Assembly: GCF_001625305.1 (NCBI RefSeq)
Contig: NW_017803268.1
Coordinates: 1,965,334-2,029,333 of the forward strand
Direction of reading: 5' to 3'
DNA length: 64,000 nucleotides
Source: Branchiostoma belcheri
Lineage: Eukaryota > Chordata > Leptocardii > Amphioxiformes > Branchiostomatidae
Positions 42,895 to 54,436 of this stretch are shown here, piece after piece. Position 1 is the stretch's first letter. Every line of letters starts with the position of its first letter. Both the position numbers and the translations under genes were made by a program. A model generated the notes under the pieces. That model saw nothing but the letters and a program-made list of their open reading frames with translations, ran no database searches and was not told the DNA's origin.

Positions 42895-43261
42895 ATATCT
42901 TCTTTTATTCAGTCTATCATCATGGTCCCAGTGTAGCATACTGGAGTCTCTTTACTATATATCTTGCCAAAATGTACCTTGAATGTCAATTGTGGCCAGG
43001 GATAGATTCCAGTGTTACACTATCAAAAGTTACAACTTAAAAGTCTTACTTAACTATATAATAATAAGAACCAACAAAATCCACACTGTTCTGTTGCCAA
43101 ATGAAATGACAAAGTTTAATACCAGTGGTTTTGAGCTTGATCAGAAAAGTCAGTAGGAAAAGAAACTTGATTCTAAGAAAGTTCAAGGAAGTCAGGTCAC
43201 CAGCGACCGTTGCCCTCTCCAGCCCCATGATGCCTGTGTTGTGTCTGCCAGCAAGTCATCT

Positions 43262-44260
43262 CAGTATCTAACTCTACACTGCTTATACTGGCAACACTCC
43301 AAGTCAGAGACAACTTTCAACAGTAAACAAGATTCCTTTAGTAAAGCAGATCTTTCTTGAAGCAGTGGTGAAAAAAATGATCAAGGGAAAAGGAACAAAA
43401 ACAAAAGTTGACAATGACATCAAAGCTCTAACTTTTTGAGGGTCTGCATGGGGGGATGCTGGCAACATCTATCTCTACACTGCTTATACTGGCAACACTC
43501 TAACTCAGAGACAACTTTCAACAGTAAACAAGATTCCTTTGCTAAAGCAGTTTTTGTAGCGATGCACAATGTAGTAAAAAAATCAAAGGAAGAGGAACAA
43601 AAACAAAAGTTGACAATGACTTCAAAGCTCAAACTTTTATTCAACTCTACACTGCTTATACTGGCAACTCTCCAAGTCAGAGACAACTTTCAACAGTAAA
43701 CAAGATTCCTTTACTAATTTAAAAGCAGATCTTTCTTGAAGCGGTGGTGAAAAAATAATCAAGGGAAAAGGAACAAAAACAAAAGTTGACAATGACATCA
43801 AAGCTCTAACTTTTTGAGGGTCTGCATGGGGGGTTGCTGGCAACATCTAACTCTTCACTGCTTATACTGGCAACTCTCCAAGTCAGAGACAACTTTCAAC
43901 AGTAAACAAGATTCCTTTACTAATTTAAAAGCAGATCTTTCTTGAAGCGGTGGTGAAAAAAATAATCAAGGGAAAAGGAACAAAAACAAAAGTTGACAAT
44001 GACATCAAAGCTCTAACTTTTTGAGGGTCTGCATGGGGGGATGCTGGCAACATCTATCTCTACACTGCTTATACTGGCAACACTCCAACTCAGAGACAAC
44101 TTTCAACAGTAAACAAGATTCCTTTACTAAAGCAGATTTTTTAAAAGTGATGCACAATGTGGTAAGAAAAATAAAGGAAGAGGAACAAAAACAAAAGTTG
44201 ACAATGACATCAAAGCTCAAACTTTTCTGAGGATCTGCATGGGGGGATGCTGGTAATGCT
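43262..44260. repeat. Tandem repeat, five units of about 173-209 bp
   Basis: Units begin with ACTCTACACTGCTTATACTGG at about 43270, 43472, 43645, 43851 and 44057, and contain AACAAGATTCCTTT, AACAAAAACAAAAGTTGACA and GGTCTGCATGGGGGG. Unit 2 to unit 3 is shorter because the GGTCTGCATG block is deleted. Apparent small reading frames here are repeat artefacts. Confidence 0.93.
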
Positions 44261-44737
44261 TAACAGAATTTTGGTGGGGGATGTTAAAACTCAATGGTAA
44301 ATTCAGGCAGACTGGCAATGCTTAACAGTCATTAAGCTGTCTTGTAAAAGTGACTTCTTTAGAATGTTCTTTTTATATTCATGGGGGTGTCTTGCAAGAC
44401 TAGTCTACCAATCTTGGACACTTCATTAGAATTGTTCAACAATGCTTAACGATGAATTCAGGATAAGAAATATGGAACAAAGCAATCAACTAAGCTCCAC
44501 GAAGAATTTCCCATGGCAACAACACTTATGTTGAATCACAGTGACTGGCTCGCTGTGCCTCACAGAAAAAGGCAGGCAGACACCCTTATTTTCTGGGCCT
44601 GCTTTTTTCCTTTGAAATTTGAAGACCTTCTTTCAAGACTCATCTTCCTCCTGAGATACAAACAATCTGACAAGCTTTTCTTGTTTGTTGTGGTTATGTT
44701 TTCTAACTTTGTCATCACTCTTTTTTTTTGTGGTGTC

Positions 44738-44888
44738 TCTTTCCTCCTCCCCAGACATCTTAATTAATGATCTCCCCCATGAAAACAAACAGGCTGATAA
44801 CAACAGCAGGGAAACTGCTGAGTTTACACAACAGGGGGCAACCAGTAATTATACCTGGGGAGGGAGGACAATCAGGGACCAGCCATTT
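44738..44888. repeat. Dispersed repeat, copy 1 (about 150 bp)
   Basis: It matches 62957-63107 with only a few differences, including CAGACATCTTAATTAATGAT and CAACAGCAGGGAAACTGCTG. It has no clear inverted ends. Confidence 0.9.
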
Positions 44889-47800
44889 CACTAACATGTG
44901 CATGGGTTATCTTCCTACTGCTCCAACCTGAAGATGTGAAGCCAGATGTTCATCCCTCCACCCCATAAATGAAAAAACGGGGACTAAAGCTTTACAAAAT
45001 ACAAATAAATCAATTTACAAACCAACCTATAACATAGACAAGACAATAAGGTAGAGTAGTGGCAGTGAAATACATTGTAATTATATTAATTTACCAATTT
45101 GAAAACATTCTTTTTGCTACATTTCCTCTTCTTCTTCTTCCCTTCCAAACACTGAACTCTGACCTGGCCAATGACCTGATTTGTTGACTTCTCTCACCAT
45201 GGTAACTGGTGTTGGGTTATATAATGTTGCAATTTTACAGTAGGAAGGATTTGTACTCCTGTCTGACCATATTTATGAATGTATTTGATGATCTGTCTAA
45301 AAAAGAAGTCAGTTAGATTTCAGGACCTCCCCTTCTTCCAATGACTTGTTACAGCCCCAAGCCCCCAACTCACAAGTCTTTCAACTTTTATAGCCACTCC
45401 TAGCACTTTTAAAATCAATTAGCCCTGGTAGTAAATTTTACCCTTACTAAAAACACACTATTGAGTTAAACAAATCCTTGAAACCACATGTGCCTGTTAA
45501 TCAATGACAAGATGTGATGATGACTATAGAATTATGTACATCAAGTGAATGAACTGAACAAAAGAAGGGAAAAAAGAAGTGCACAACACCATACGGAAAT
45601 AGTGAAAGAGCGTGCACCTTCTTTGTCTGACCCGCCGCCCTCAGAAATCGTGTGGCCTTCCCCTTAACATTGGAGTTCTGGATGGCAAGAAAACACGCAA
45701 CTTAATATGGAAGGGTATGATGGGGGTTTGGAGCAACATATATGGAAGCATATCCTGGAAATGGGGGTTCATCTCAACACATTGCTGTTATGAAAAATCA
45801 TGTTAGTCATGAAATGATCATACAATTGTGCATTATCAGCTGCAATGAAATGAAATTTTGCTTAGCAAAATGAGAGGAAAATGACTGCTTTGGGATAACA
45901 CAGAGGATGGTGTTGGGTTTATATAATAAATAGCATGATATAAATTGCTTCTCAATACAATAAAGATGTACCAGGTACTTTTGAATTATGCAAATACAAC
46001 GTACTTAATACTGAAAGGCCAAGAGACATGCAACACAGTAGATATTACTTCAAAGCAACTATATCCTCCTCGGTTTACAGGGACTAGGACATGCTGTAAC
46101 CAGGACATGCTCTCATAGCTATAGCAGCTACATGTACATGTGTACATATACATGTAACATACAAGGATTGAAAGATGAGAAAAAATAGGCAAGAATTGAC
46201 AGATGAGAAAAAGCCCATCTACTTTGAACAACTTGAATGGATATACTGATACTTTTCGGCTTTCTATGTTACCGGCAACTGCCTTGGCCCAATACTCAGT
46301 CAAGCTTGTTTGTCACTTTGTTTTTCTAAGCATGGCGGCTGTAACGTTATCTGTATAATTGGTCAAAGTGGTACGGGAAGCTTGCCTTGGTACCAGTCCA
46401 GTTTGGCAGTGCTGCGTTGGCAGCTGACTGTACTACATGTACCATGAAAGGACTAGTCACACCTACGCCCTGCGTACAAGTATCTCATTACAAAGGCTGC
46501 TGAAATCTGTCTGATAAATCCTCTTTCTGTCCTTGCTGATAACAAGTTTCATCCAGTTCTATCCAGTTCTACCTAGTTCTTGGGAGGACCAAACTTAATC
46601 CTAGAAAAATAACATATAAGTCTAAAACTAGTCTTAGCCCATTTCAAAGGCATTTTCGACACAATCTACGCAAACAGGTGGTTTTTATATGCAGGACAAA
46701 AACAGGAGGTAGGAGATTCTATCCGTTTCTATGACGACATAACATTTGAGGCATCCCATATATTCAGTCTAATTAACCTTCACCACTGTGCAGGTGTCAT
46801 AGGTCGCGACATTGGTTGCATGCTGGGAAAACAGAGGCCTGAAGGTTAAGGCTATAGAACTTGATTCTATAGATAATATCCTTTTTGAGTGTCCCAAGTG
46901 TAACGAAAAAAATAAATAACAAGAAAAACCTGGAAAAAAAGAATGTACAGTACATAGACTAGAGTTCGCAAACATAAAGGATGAAATGGGTAAAACATAA
47001 CATATGTACATTGTACACAACAAAATCTTAATTCTTCTTGTACTTGGAACATTTCCAGGCTTCTATATATCAGTAGTTATGCCCTTTCTGCATATTTTCC
47101 TCCCAGGAACTCCCTACACAGGAACTTGTTACTAAGATGCAAGTGACATTGCCAATTCTGTCAGTAAAGGAATCTCTTGTTTTCCTTGGGCAGAGCAGGC
47201 CAAAGTGGGTATGCCTGCAGCAGTCGTCTGAGGAATTAAAGTTCTTTGGCCTGATACTGGAAGATTCTCTACAACTTACTGGTGGGGACTGGTTTAGTAA
47301 GACTTGCTTGCCTTGCCAATTTGTGACAGGAAGACGGCATCTTGTTTTCCACGCAGCTAGAAGGCAACTGTTGTTAATGTACCGTGTACGGATATGTCGT
47401 CCGTAAAATTAAGCCTGAACGGACTGATCAGTTAGAGAACCAAGGGTCAGACCACCGATCGTCGGAGGACGCGATCATCTGCCTAAGATCATTACCAGTC
47501 TCTGTGGCTACAGCTTCAAGGCTGGAGGCTTCAATTGCTTCAGAGTTGTTTTCCTGCCTTGGCAACTGGGTCTTGAAGGGCACTACGAACTTGAACTTGG
47601 TGAGTTATCTTTTTGGTACCCTCTAAGAAGGATTGATTGATGTTTTTGTTGATATTGAGAAACTAGATTGAAGTAAATCAACAGTTAGAAGTGTCAGCTT
47701 TTAGGTTGGTAATATTTTGGTACACAGTTCCCAAGCATGATCAAAGCTTGAATTTACATCAATATTACATGAAAGGAAAGATCAAAGAGGCAAATGACAT

Positions 47801-48097
47801 TGACTAAGGGTTCACCAGCCTACATGTAGGTCTGTTTATGTGTTTTTCTACAAAAATCTTGAATGAAAGGAAAAAAAAATCAACCGTTTTTTAATTGAAA
47901 ACACAAGACGGAAAGTTGTGGGAGTCAATATCTTTAGAACTCTTCAATGGAGATAACTCCTATCAGAATAAAATGCCTTGATGTAGACCAAAACCACCTG
48001 TATTAGTCAATTTCCATTTTATTTGTCTGGCTGTCACTAAGCTAAGCTTACCACTTGCCAACTGCTATGCTGTATGGATGAGAGAAATGATACATTA
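44889..48097. other. Non-coding stretch upstream of the TBC exons
   Basis: No exon of the missing TBC N-terminus could be supported. Weak exon-like segments on the minus strand (45620-45690 and 46780-46825, with plausible acceptors) do not resemble TBC1D15. Open frames at 47137-47626 on the plus strand match nothing that I know. Confidence 0.4.
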
Positions 48098-48290
48098 GGC
48101 CACAGCAATTTAATTTGTTGCTTCTCGGATTCGCCTCTTCGTTTTTTTCTGATTTGCAAAAAAAAAAATTGATTCTGGTCCTGAATCAACTGAAAAATGC
48201 TCATGTTTTGCCCCCCAACAGTTGAGGAAAGTCCTTTTCTTCCTAGTTGTTACAGTTTTCCCATCTATCANNNNNNNNNNNNNNNNNNNN
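48098..48290. mobile_element. MITE, GGCCACACC family, copy 4, cut by an assembly gap
   Basis: It starts GGCCACAGCAATTTAATTTG after TTA. 48098-48270 is nearly the same as the start of the copy at 48713, then 20 N follow (48271-48290). The far end is missing. Confidence 0.85.
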
Positions 48291-48712
48291 TGGGGGCTTC
48301 ATTTGTGAAGTCAAAATGGTACCATAATTGTTTTCATGCCCTTGCTAGCAGTTATCCGTACTTTATGAGTTTGAATATTTTTTGGATTTATTAGGCAGCA
48401 AATTACCTTCAGGTTAGCTGCAATTCTGTGATACCGGTGGGTAGTATAATGAATGTAATCCTTTATTTTATTGCATTTTATAGTTCTGAAGATGGAACTT
48501 AAATAATAAGGCACTTGATAGCTGATGGGACATAATAATATCACATGAGAATAGTCTTTCTGTTTTTGATACCTCTTGTTGCTAAGTAATTGTCAGAACC
48601 ACAGGACACCTTGTCTAATATTTGATCTTTTTATTTGTCTTTTTGTTATGCTCCTTGAGAATACTGATCCCTTTTGTCATTGGGAGCGGTAGAGTTCTAA
48701 CCTTCTCCCTAA

Positions 48713-49084
48713 GGCCACACCAATTTAATTTGTTGGCTCTCGGATTCGCCTCTTCGTTTTTTTCTGATTTGCAAAAAAAAATTGATTCTGGTCCTGAATC
48801 AACTGAAAAATGCTCATGTTTTGCCCCCCAACAGTTGAGGAAAGTCCTTTTCTTCCTAGTTGTTACAGTTTTCCCATCTATCATTGCAGTGGTTTGATTA
48901 AAAGTTCAAAATTCAATATTTAAATTTTAACCCGGCCTTTTGTGTTGACTTCATGGCTCATTTTGTAGCATTTAAGCCTATAATAGGATGCCTAGACCTG
49001 TTTTTATTTTTATTTTTTTTCGCCCTGTCGCTTCATATTTTTTCTGAAAAAATCCGAGAACCAACAAATTAAATTGGTGTGGCC
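48713..49084. mobile_element. MITE, GGCCACACC family, copy 5
   Basis: Full-length (372 bp) with inverted ends. The flanks are TAA on the left and TTA on the right. Same subfamily as copies 3, 4 and 6. Confidence 0.9.
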
Positions 49085-49359
49085 TTACATGTACATAAAT
49101 TTGCAAATGATATACACAGTCAGATAAGGGTACCACTTTTTTTTAATGTTATTGTCAACATGACATATCCTATTATGACTCCACAACGTATAAACTATGA
49201 TATGTGTAGATTGAATTGACTGGATCATGTCCTTGTTCACCAGTATAACCATCAACATATGTACCTGCCTCAAAAATCATGAATGGACCATTCACAACTA
49301 TCTATCAAAAGTGTCAGTTAAACAGCATGTCAGCAGAATGTACTATGCATGAACGAAAC

Positions 49360-49742
49360 CCATATTGTATCGTGCATCGCACTTTGGCAGAATGTCTTGC
49401 TTAAGATCCTATATAGGTATGACATCCTGTCTATAGTTTTCAAATGTTAATGTGAGAAAAGATTATCAGTCTGCACCAGGCAAAATTCTGATTAAACATA
49501 ATATAGACCAAACATCCAACAAAACCTGTGCTCAGTTCAACCAATAAATGAGGGGATGTTCAATGTATCGTGCATAGCACTTTGGTAGAATGTCTTGCTT
49601 AAGGTCCTGTATAGGTATGATATCACGTCTATATAGTTTTCAAATGTTAATGTCAGAAAAGATATCATCTGCACCAGGCAGAATTCTGATGAAACATAAT
49701 ATTGATCAAACATCCAACGAAACCTGTGCTCAGTTCAACCAA
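49360..49742. repeat. Tandem duplication, unit about 195 bp
   Basis: Copies at about 49365 and 49561 share TGTATCGTGCATMGCACTTTGG through GTGCTCAGTTCAACCAAT at high identity. A transposon sits at the end of the second copy. Confidence 0.9.
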
Positions 49743-50333
49743 TGAGGGCATGCAAGGGGGGGTAGTGATTACGAATTACGCAAAATTTTCGCCGCCTATT
49801 ACGAATTATGTTAAAGTCTCAGAGCTGATTACGACTTTACGATTTGCGGCTAAGGCCACACCAATTTAATTTGTTGGTTCTCGGATTTTTTTAGAAAAAT
49901 ATGAAGCGACAGGGCGAAAAAAAATAAAAATAAAAACAGGTCTAGGCATCCAATTATAGGCTTAAATGCTACAAAATGAGCCATGAAGTCAACACAAAAG
50001 GCTGGGTTAAAATTTAAACATTGAATTTTGAACTTTTAATCAAACCACTGCAATGATAGATGGGAAAACTGTAACAACTAGGAAGGAAAGGACTTTCCTC
50101 AACTGTTGGGGGGCAAAACATGAGCATTTTTCAGTTGATTCAGGACCAGAATCAATTTATTTTTTTTGCAAATCAGAAAAAAACGAAGAGGCGAATCCGA
50201 GAACCAACAAATTAAATTGGTGTGGCCTAATGTCCAATTACGAATTACGTTGATTTTTGCGGAGGCTGCCTACGAATTACGAAGTCTAAAACGGCCTGAT
50301 TACGCCTTACGAAAAAGGGCTTGCAGGCCCTCA
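49743..50333. mobile_element. Element with TGAGGGCMTGCAAG ends and ATTACGAATTACG motifs, itself interrupted by a MITE
   Basis: Ends TGAGGGCATGCAAG and CTTGCAGGCCCTCA are inverted repeats. ACCAATGAG flanks both sides, partly overlapping the ends. Outside the nested MITE (49854-50227) the body is about 215 bp, with repeated (G)ATTACGAATTACG words on both sides. The transposon family is unknown. Confidence 0.75.
49854..50227. mobile_element. MITE, GGCCACACC family, copy 6, nested
   Basis: TAA duplications (49851-49853, 50228-50230) flank full inverted ends. 374 bp. It is inserted inside the element 49743-50333, so it is the younger of the two. It lies in reverse orientation to copy 5 and matches it closely. 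Confidence 0.93.
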
Positions 50334-50639
50334 CCAATGAGTAAGTGGATGTGCGAAGTTCAACTTTTTGCATTTGTATTCTTTTGTTTTGCAAATCTGT
50401 GTCTTGACTGAGGCAGATAACACCCATTAGATGAGTTTCTACCATCTGGCATTGCTAAAACTACATGCACTTGACCGTGCTACCCGATATCCAGAAGGCA
50501 AAAGTTTTTCCCGCCCCCATGTCTTGACCCTTCCTTAAACACATCGCTTTGGGGCATCTTGCCATGCCACCCGCCTGAAAGAAAGACATGTGTCTTCCCA
50601 GATCGTCTTTGATGCTCAAAATTTCCGTAACGAGGCAGC

Positions 50640-50708
50640 TTAAACGCTCCCATGAAAAATTCAGCCCTAAACCTTCTACCTACATTCCAGCTCACTGAAC
50701 AGATACTG
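50640..50708 (+). other. Candidate 5' untranslated exon of LRR-Ig copy 1
   Basis: A consensus donor (ACTG then gtaagc) ends here, and a good acceptor (ctgcag) lies at 51147, 38 bases before the ATG. The implied 439-bp intron holds a fold-back repeat. The exon start is arbitrary. Transcript data would be needed to confirm it. Confidence 0.3.
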
Positions 50709-50900
50709 GTAAGCTTCAAATTTATCCCAGTACAACTTGAAGACTTCAAAGCAAAAGTATTAGTTGAGAAAACAAATATTTGCATCCTTCTTGTATATAA
50801 GACGGGTTTCTACATGTATGTAGTACATTTGCAAAAACAACCTTTACAATGAATTTCTTTGCTCATCTTCTAAAAGGCTCCAATATCTATACAAGGATTG

Positions 50901-51034
50901 TTACTCAAGCAACTGGATAAGTTTTGAAAACTGTCAGACATTTCAAGTTTCATCAACTACTTTTTGTCAGTGACTGTAGTGGATGTTATTTTGAAATGTC
51001 TGACAGTTTTCAAAAATTATCCAGTTGCTTGAGA
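50901..51034. repeat. Fold-back repeat, CTCAAGCAACTGGAT family
   Basis: The arms TACTCAAGCAACTGGATAA and TTTTGAAAACTGTCAGACAT are mirrored at 50993-51034 around a 43-base loop that keeps GTCAGTGACTGTAGTGGAT. It lies in the presumed 5' UTR intron of LRR-Ig copy 1. Confidence 0.88.
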
Positions 51035-51185
51035 AGCAGTTGCTTGTGTATCTTATTACCTGGATGTCTAAGGTTCTTTGACTATCCAAATAATTGCATT
51101 TCTTTAATTGGCTACTTTTTCCTCAATTTCATGGGTCTAGCCTGCAGATACAGAGGGGCATTGGGACATCCGCACAGCAGCAAAG

Positions 51186-54100
51186 ATGTGGCTGCTTGCC
51201 GGGCTAACGCTGCTAGTGCTCCTGGAGGTAGGACCTGTCTCCACACAGATGTCTCTCTATCCTGAGGAGAAGGCAAACTCCTTCTCCAGAGTGTGTCCTC
51301 GTGACTGTTTCTGTACAAACACTCAGAAACGACAGACCTTCTGCTATAACATGGACTACATGCCTATAGGCCTCAACCCACATACTCGGGGCCTACTCAT
51401 CGCTGACAGTTCCTTCACCACCATTGAAAACAATGCCTTCAAAGGTGTTCCTTACCTTGTCGAGATGAATATGACAGATAATCTTATAACAACCATTTAC
51501 CCAGGTGCCTTCAATTTCCTAGAACTACTTGAAAAGTTGGACCTATCAAACAACAAGCTTACAACATTTCCCAGAGAGGCTATAGCTAAGGTTGGCAAAC
51601 AGCTCAAGTCTTTAAACATAGGTGGTAACCCGATCGCAGAAAGTCTTACAGCTGAATCCTTTGAAGGCATGGAAGCTCTTGAAGAGCTGTATCTGTACAA
51701 CATGAACCTAAGTGTTCTTGAGAATGGTCTTCTTCAGGGCCTGAAATCGCTAAAGGTCCTGGATCTCTCCAAAAACAACTTTAAATCACTTCCAGAGGAG
51801 GCGATTCAAGGACTTGACAATCTAACGGAGATTGTGATGTTCGGAAACCCTTTCGTCTGTGACAAAGATGCCTTGTGGCTTCAGGAATGGTATGAGAGGA
51901 GCCCACCTAAGATTGGACCTGGCCCCACCTGTATGGAGCCTCCACGTTTAGCTGGTTATGCTGCAGCTGCCTTGCCAAGTGCAGTACTTTCACCGGAATA
52001 TGAAATGGTGATAGCAGACTACAGAACTGATCCTCCTACTATAACCCCTCTAGCAGAAGATGCTATTATCAAAGGTCTCATATGGAGGTGTCCAACCACC
52101 ACCATCCTCACAATAGAACAGTTTAAAGAGTGCGTTGAAATGGTGGAACTGGACATCAGTGAAAATAACATTGTTGACATTCAACCTGGAGCATTCAGTA
52201 GGTTGAAAAAGCTCAGATTCCTCTACCTAAGAGACAACGCGCTGACGAAAATTACAGCATCGGTCCTAGAAGGTCTGACAAATCTTGAGATTCTGGACGT
52301 GTCAAATAATCAGATCATTTGTCTGCCTCCAAACATTAAAGAGCTACTGCCGAATTTGAAGTTCGTTGTAGGATACAATAACCCATGGACCTGCGATTGC
52401 AACCTGGCTGCTCATTGGGACTTGTTCGCACACCACTTCCACGAAAAAGCTGCCGTCTGCGCCTTTCCACCAGAGTTGGAGGGTAAGTTGATACGAGAAG
52501 TTTCCAAAGAGGCGATGGTCTGCACTCCTCCTGAAATCCTTTTCGTGAACGAGTACGTTACTGTGCAGGAGACTGGGGACGCTTTCCTGCACTGTAGAAC
52601 ATCAGGTTTACCTGTTCCAACCATACAGTGGAAGACTCCTGATGGCAATGTTGTCACCATTGACGAACCAGTTGGAAATAAGGAGGTTCTCAATAATGGG
52701 ACCCTTTGGATAAAGGGTGCCACGGGTTACGACGGTGGTAGCTACATCTGCAGTGCTGACAACGGTGGTGGCAAAGCTCGCGGGAACACCACACTACGCG
52801 TCTGTCCGGAACATTGCCGCTGCCTGGATATACTATCCGTCCACTGCTTTCAAGCTAACGTTTCCAAGATTCCGTCAGACACGCGTCTCTTCCTGATGCT
52901 TGGCACTGACCTAAAAGAAGTCAGAAAAGATCTGTTCGAAGATCTGGTAGACTTGGAAGAGCTGGATCTCGATAATAACCAAATCACGGACATTGACGTT
53001 GGAGCTTTCGAAGACCTTCCAAAACTGCGACTGCTGTTCTTATATCGGAATGCCTTAGGAAAGCTTCAAACAGGCGTGTTCAAGGGCATGATCAACCTAC
53101 AAAAGATCTATTTATCCTCAAACAACATCACTAAAGTAGAAGACAGAGCATTTGAGGGCCTGAATAATTTACTGATAATCCAGCTTCATGAGAATCAGAT
53201 TGAAGAGATCGGTGATGGTGCCTTTGAGGGACTTCCAACACTCATTGACTTGGACCTCCACCTTAACAACCTCACAACCATCCCCGGAAAGGCCATCTCA
53301 ACTCTATCGAACCTAAAGCGAGTCCAGCTCTTTGAAAATATGATCACAATGGTCAAGGAGCATGATTTCAAGGACTTGGAGAGGCTGCAGATCATTTACT
53401 TACAGGACAATCTCATTCAGATGATTGAAAATGGTGCCTTCGAAAACCTGCCTGCCTTGCAGTGGTTGGACCTTTCCAGCAACAAGCTCATAGTTATTCC
53501 TTCAGGTGTTTTCAACGGACTTGATGCGCTGCAACGCCTGGACTTGAGTGACAATGCCCTTATAACATTGTCTGGGTCCCTCAGGACTGAGCTTCCTTCC
53601 CTCAAGTTTGTAATCGGAGGAGGAAACTCTTGGCACTGTGACTGCAACATGATTCTTCTCCGTGACTGGTTCGGTTACTCCAATGTTCAACCCCCTCCAA
53701 TAGCATTCCCAATCGAAGGTAGCCCCCCCTACAGGCCATACCTTGACCCTGACCCCATCCTTACTGAGGAGTTCCTCCAGCATGCTAGTAACCCACCACT
53801 CCGGCCCGTACCCTACCACGAAGAGGGTAGCTCCCCCGGAGACAATGCACGTGCCTCTCCTTGTGTGGAGGAAAATGAGAACACTCTACCAGATGACAGT
53901 TACAGCTATAGTCGACAATATCAGTACGGTGGTGGAGGTGGTTATGACTACAATAATCATTACAGTGCTGCATATACCGGTTATGGGCGTAAAAGAAAGA
54001 AGCGTCAAGCGGCAAGTAGAGTTGCAACCTGTGCGACTCCGCCAGAGTTTGCCGATCAAAATATCGACACAGTCCCAATCTCCAGGCTGGTCTGTGAGGC

Positions 54101-54401
54101 CATCCTCTTTGTCGAAAATGGAGTAAAAGTCGTTATTGGGCATCGTGCTAAACTCTCTTGTGTTATCACTGAAGAAATTGGTATTGGTAAGTTTTGGGTG
54201 ACGCCCCAAGGTGCTGTGGTCAAGTTTGGTGGAAGCGAGGGCCGTGTCAGGGTGTCTGGCGATGGTACCCTAACTATCGACAGGGTAGAAGAAGAGGATG
54301 CTGGTGGATATGTGTGCCTGGGTGGCACAAAACCTGTTATACACTTTCTATACTATGTGAAACAAACTTCTTTACCACCTCCACCATCAGTGATTGCATA
54401 G
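51186..54401 (+). CDS. Secreted LRR-Ig protein, tandem copy 1
   Basis: An uninterrupted frame of 1071 residues begins at an ATG followed by a hydrophobic signal peptide (about 1-20). In order: LRR N-cap (CPRDCFC, 37-53), about six LRRs, a reduced C-cap (225-249), a second short LRR block (about 300-400) with a CDC-type C-cap (403-446), an Ig domain (C470, W482, C522), a second LRR N-cap (540-554), about ten LRRs (570-800), a third C-cap starting at C818/C820, a long low-complexity insert (830-940) rich in Pro, Gly and Tyr, the basic site RKRKKR (935-940), the second half of that cap (C949, C970), and a final Ig domain (C992, W1004, C1044). There is no membrane span or GPI signal, so it is probably secreted. 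An extra Cys893 sits in the insert. A likely acceptor at 51147 implies a 5' UTR intron. Ligand and role are unknown; such proteins are often innate-immune or adhesion molecules. Confidence 0.9.
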   Translation: MWLLAGLTLLVLLEVGPVSTQMSLYPEEKANSFSRVCPRDCFCTNTQKRQTFCYNMDYMPIGLNPHTRGLLIADSSFTTIENNAFKGVPYLVEMNMTDNLITTIYPGAFNFLELLEKLDLSNNKLTTFPREAIAKVGKQLKSLNIGGNPIAESLTAESFEGMEALEELYLYNMNLSVLENGLLQGLKSLKVLDLSKNNFKSLPEEAIQGLDNLTEIVMFGNPFVCDKDALWLQEWYERSPPKIGPGPTCMEPPRLAGYAAAALPSAVLSPEYEMVIADYRTDPPTITPLAEDAIIKGLIWRCPTTTILTIEQFKECVEMVELDISENNIVDIQPGAFSRLKKLRFLYLRDNALTKITASVLEGLTNLEILDVSNNQIICLPPNIKELLPNLKFVVGYNNPWTCDCNLAAHWDLFAHHFHEKAAVCAFPPELEGKLIREVSKEAMVCTPPEILFVNEYVTVQETGDAFLHCRTSGLPVPTIQWKTPDGNVVTIDEPVGNKEVLNNGTLWIKGATGYDGGSYICSADNGGGKARGNTTLRVCPEHCRCLDILSVHCFQANVSKIPSDTRLFLMLGTDLKEVRKDLFEDLVDLEELDLDNNQITDIDVGAFEDLPKLRLLFLYRNALGKLQTGVFKGMINLQKIYLSSNNITKVEDRAFEGLNNLLIIQLHENQIEEIGDGAFEGLPTLIDLDLHLNNLTTIPGKAISTLSNLKRVQLFENMITMVKEHDFKDLERLQIIYLQDNLIQMIENGAFENLPALQWLDLSSNKLIVIPSGVFNGLDALQRLDLSDNALITLSGSLRTELPSLKFVIGGGNSWHCDCNMILLRDWFGYSNVQPPPIAFPIEGSPPYRPYLDPDPILTEEFLQHASNPPLRPVPYHEEGSSPGDNARASPCVEENENTLPDDSYSYSRQYQYGGGGGYDYNNHYSAAYTGYGRKRKKRQAASRVATCATPPEFADQNIDTVPISRLVCEAILFVENGVKVVIGHRAKLSCVITEEIGIGKFWVTPQGAVVKFGGSEGRVRVSGDGTLTIDRVEEEDAGGYVCLGGTKPVIHFLYYVKQTSLPPPPSVIA

Positions 54402-54436
54402 GTGAAGACGTAGAGAGCTAAACTTCACATAAACTA

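Noticed and set aside
42660..43040. 126-codon frame rich in FIHSFIHS repeats
   Set aside because: It is the translation of the ATTC microsatellite.
43436..44230. Repeated small reading frames with the same protein start (MRVCMGGCWQH) on both strands
   Set aside because: They are translations of the tandem repeat unit, with no codon bias or family match.
45620..45690. Possible minus-strand exon (NSNVKGKATRFLRAAGQTKK) with a good acceptor
   Set aside because: No resemblance to TBC1D15/17, and no frame link to a neighbouring exon could be shown.
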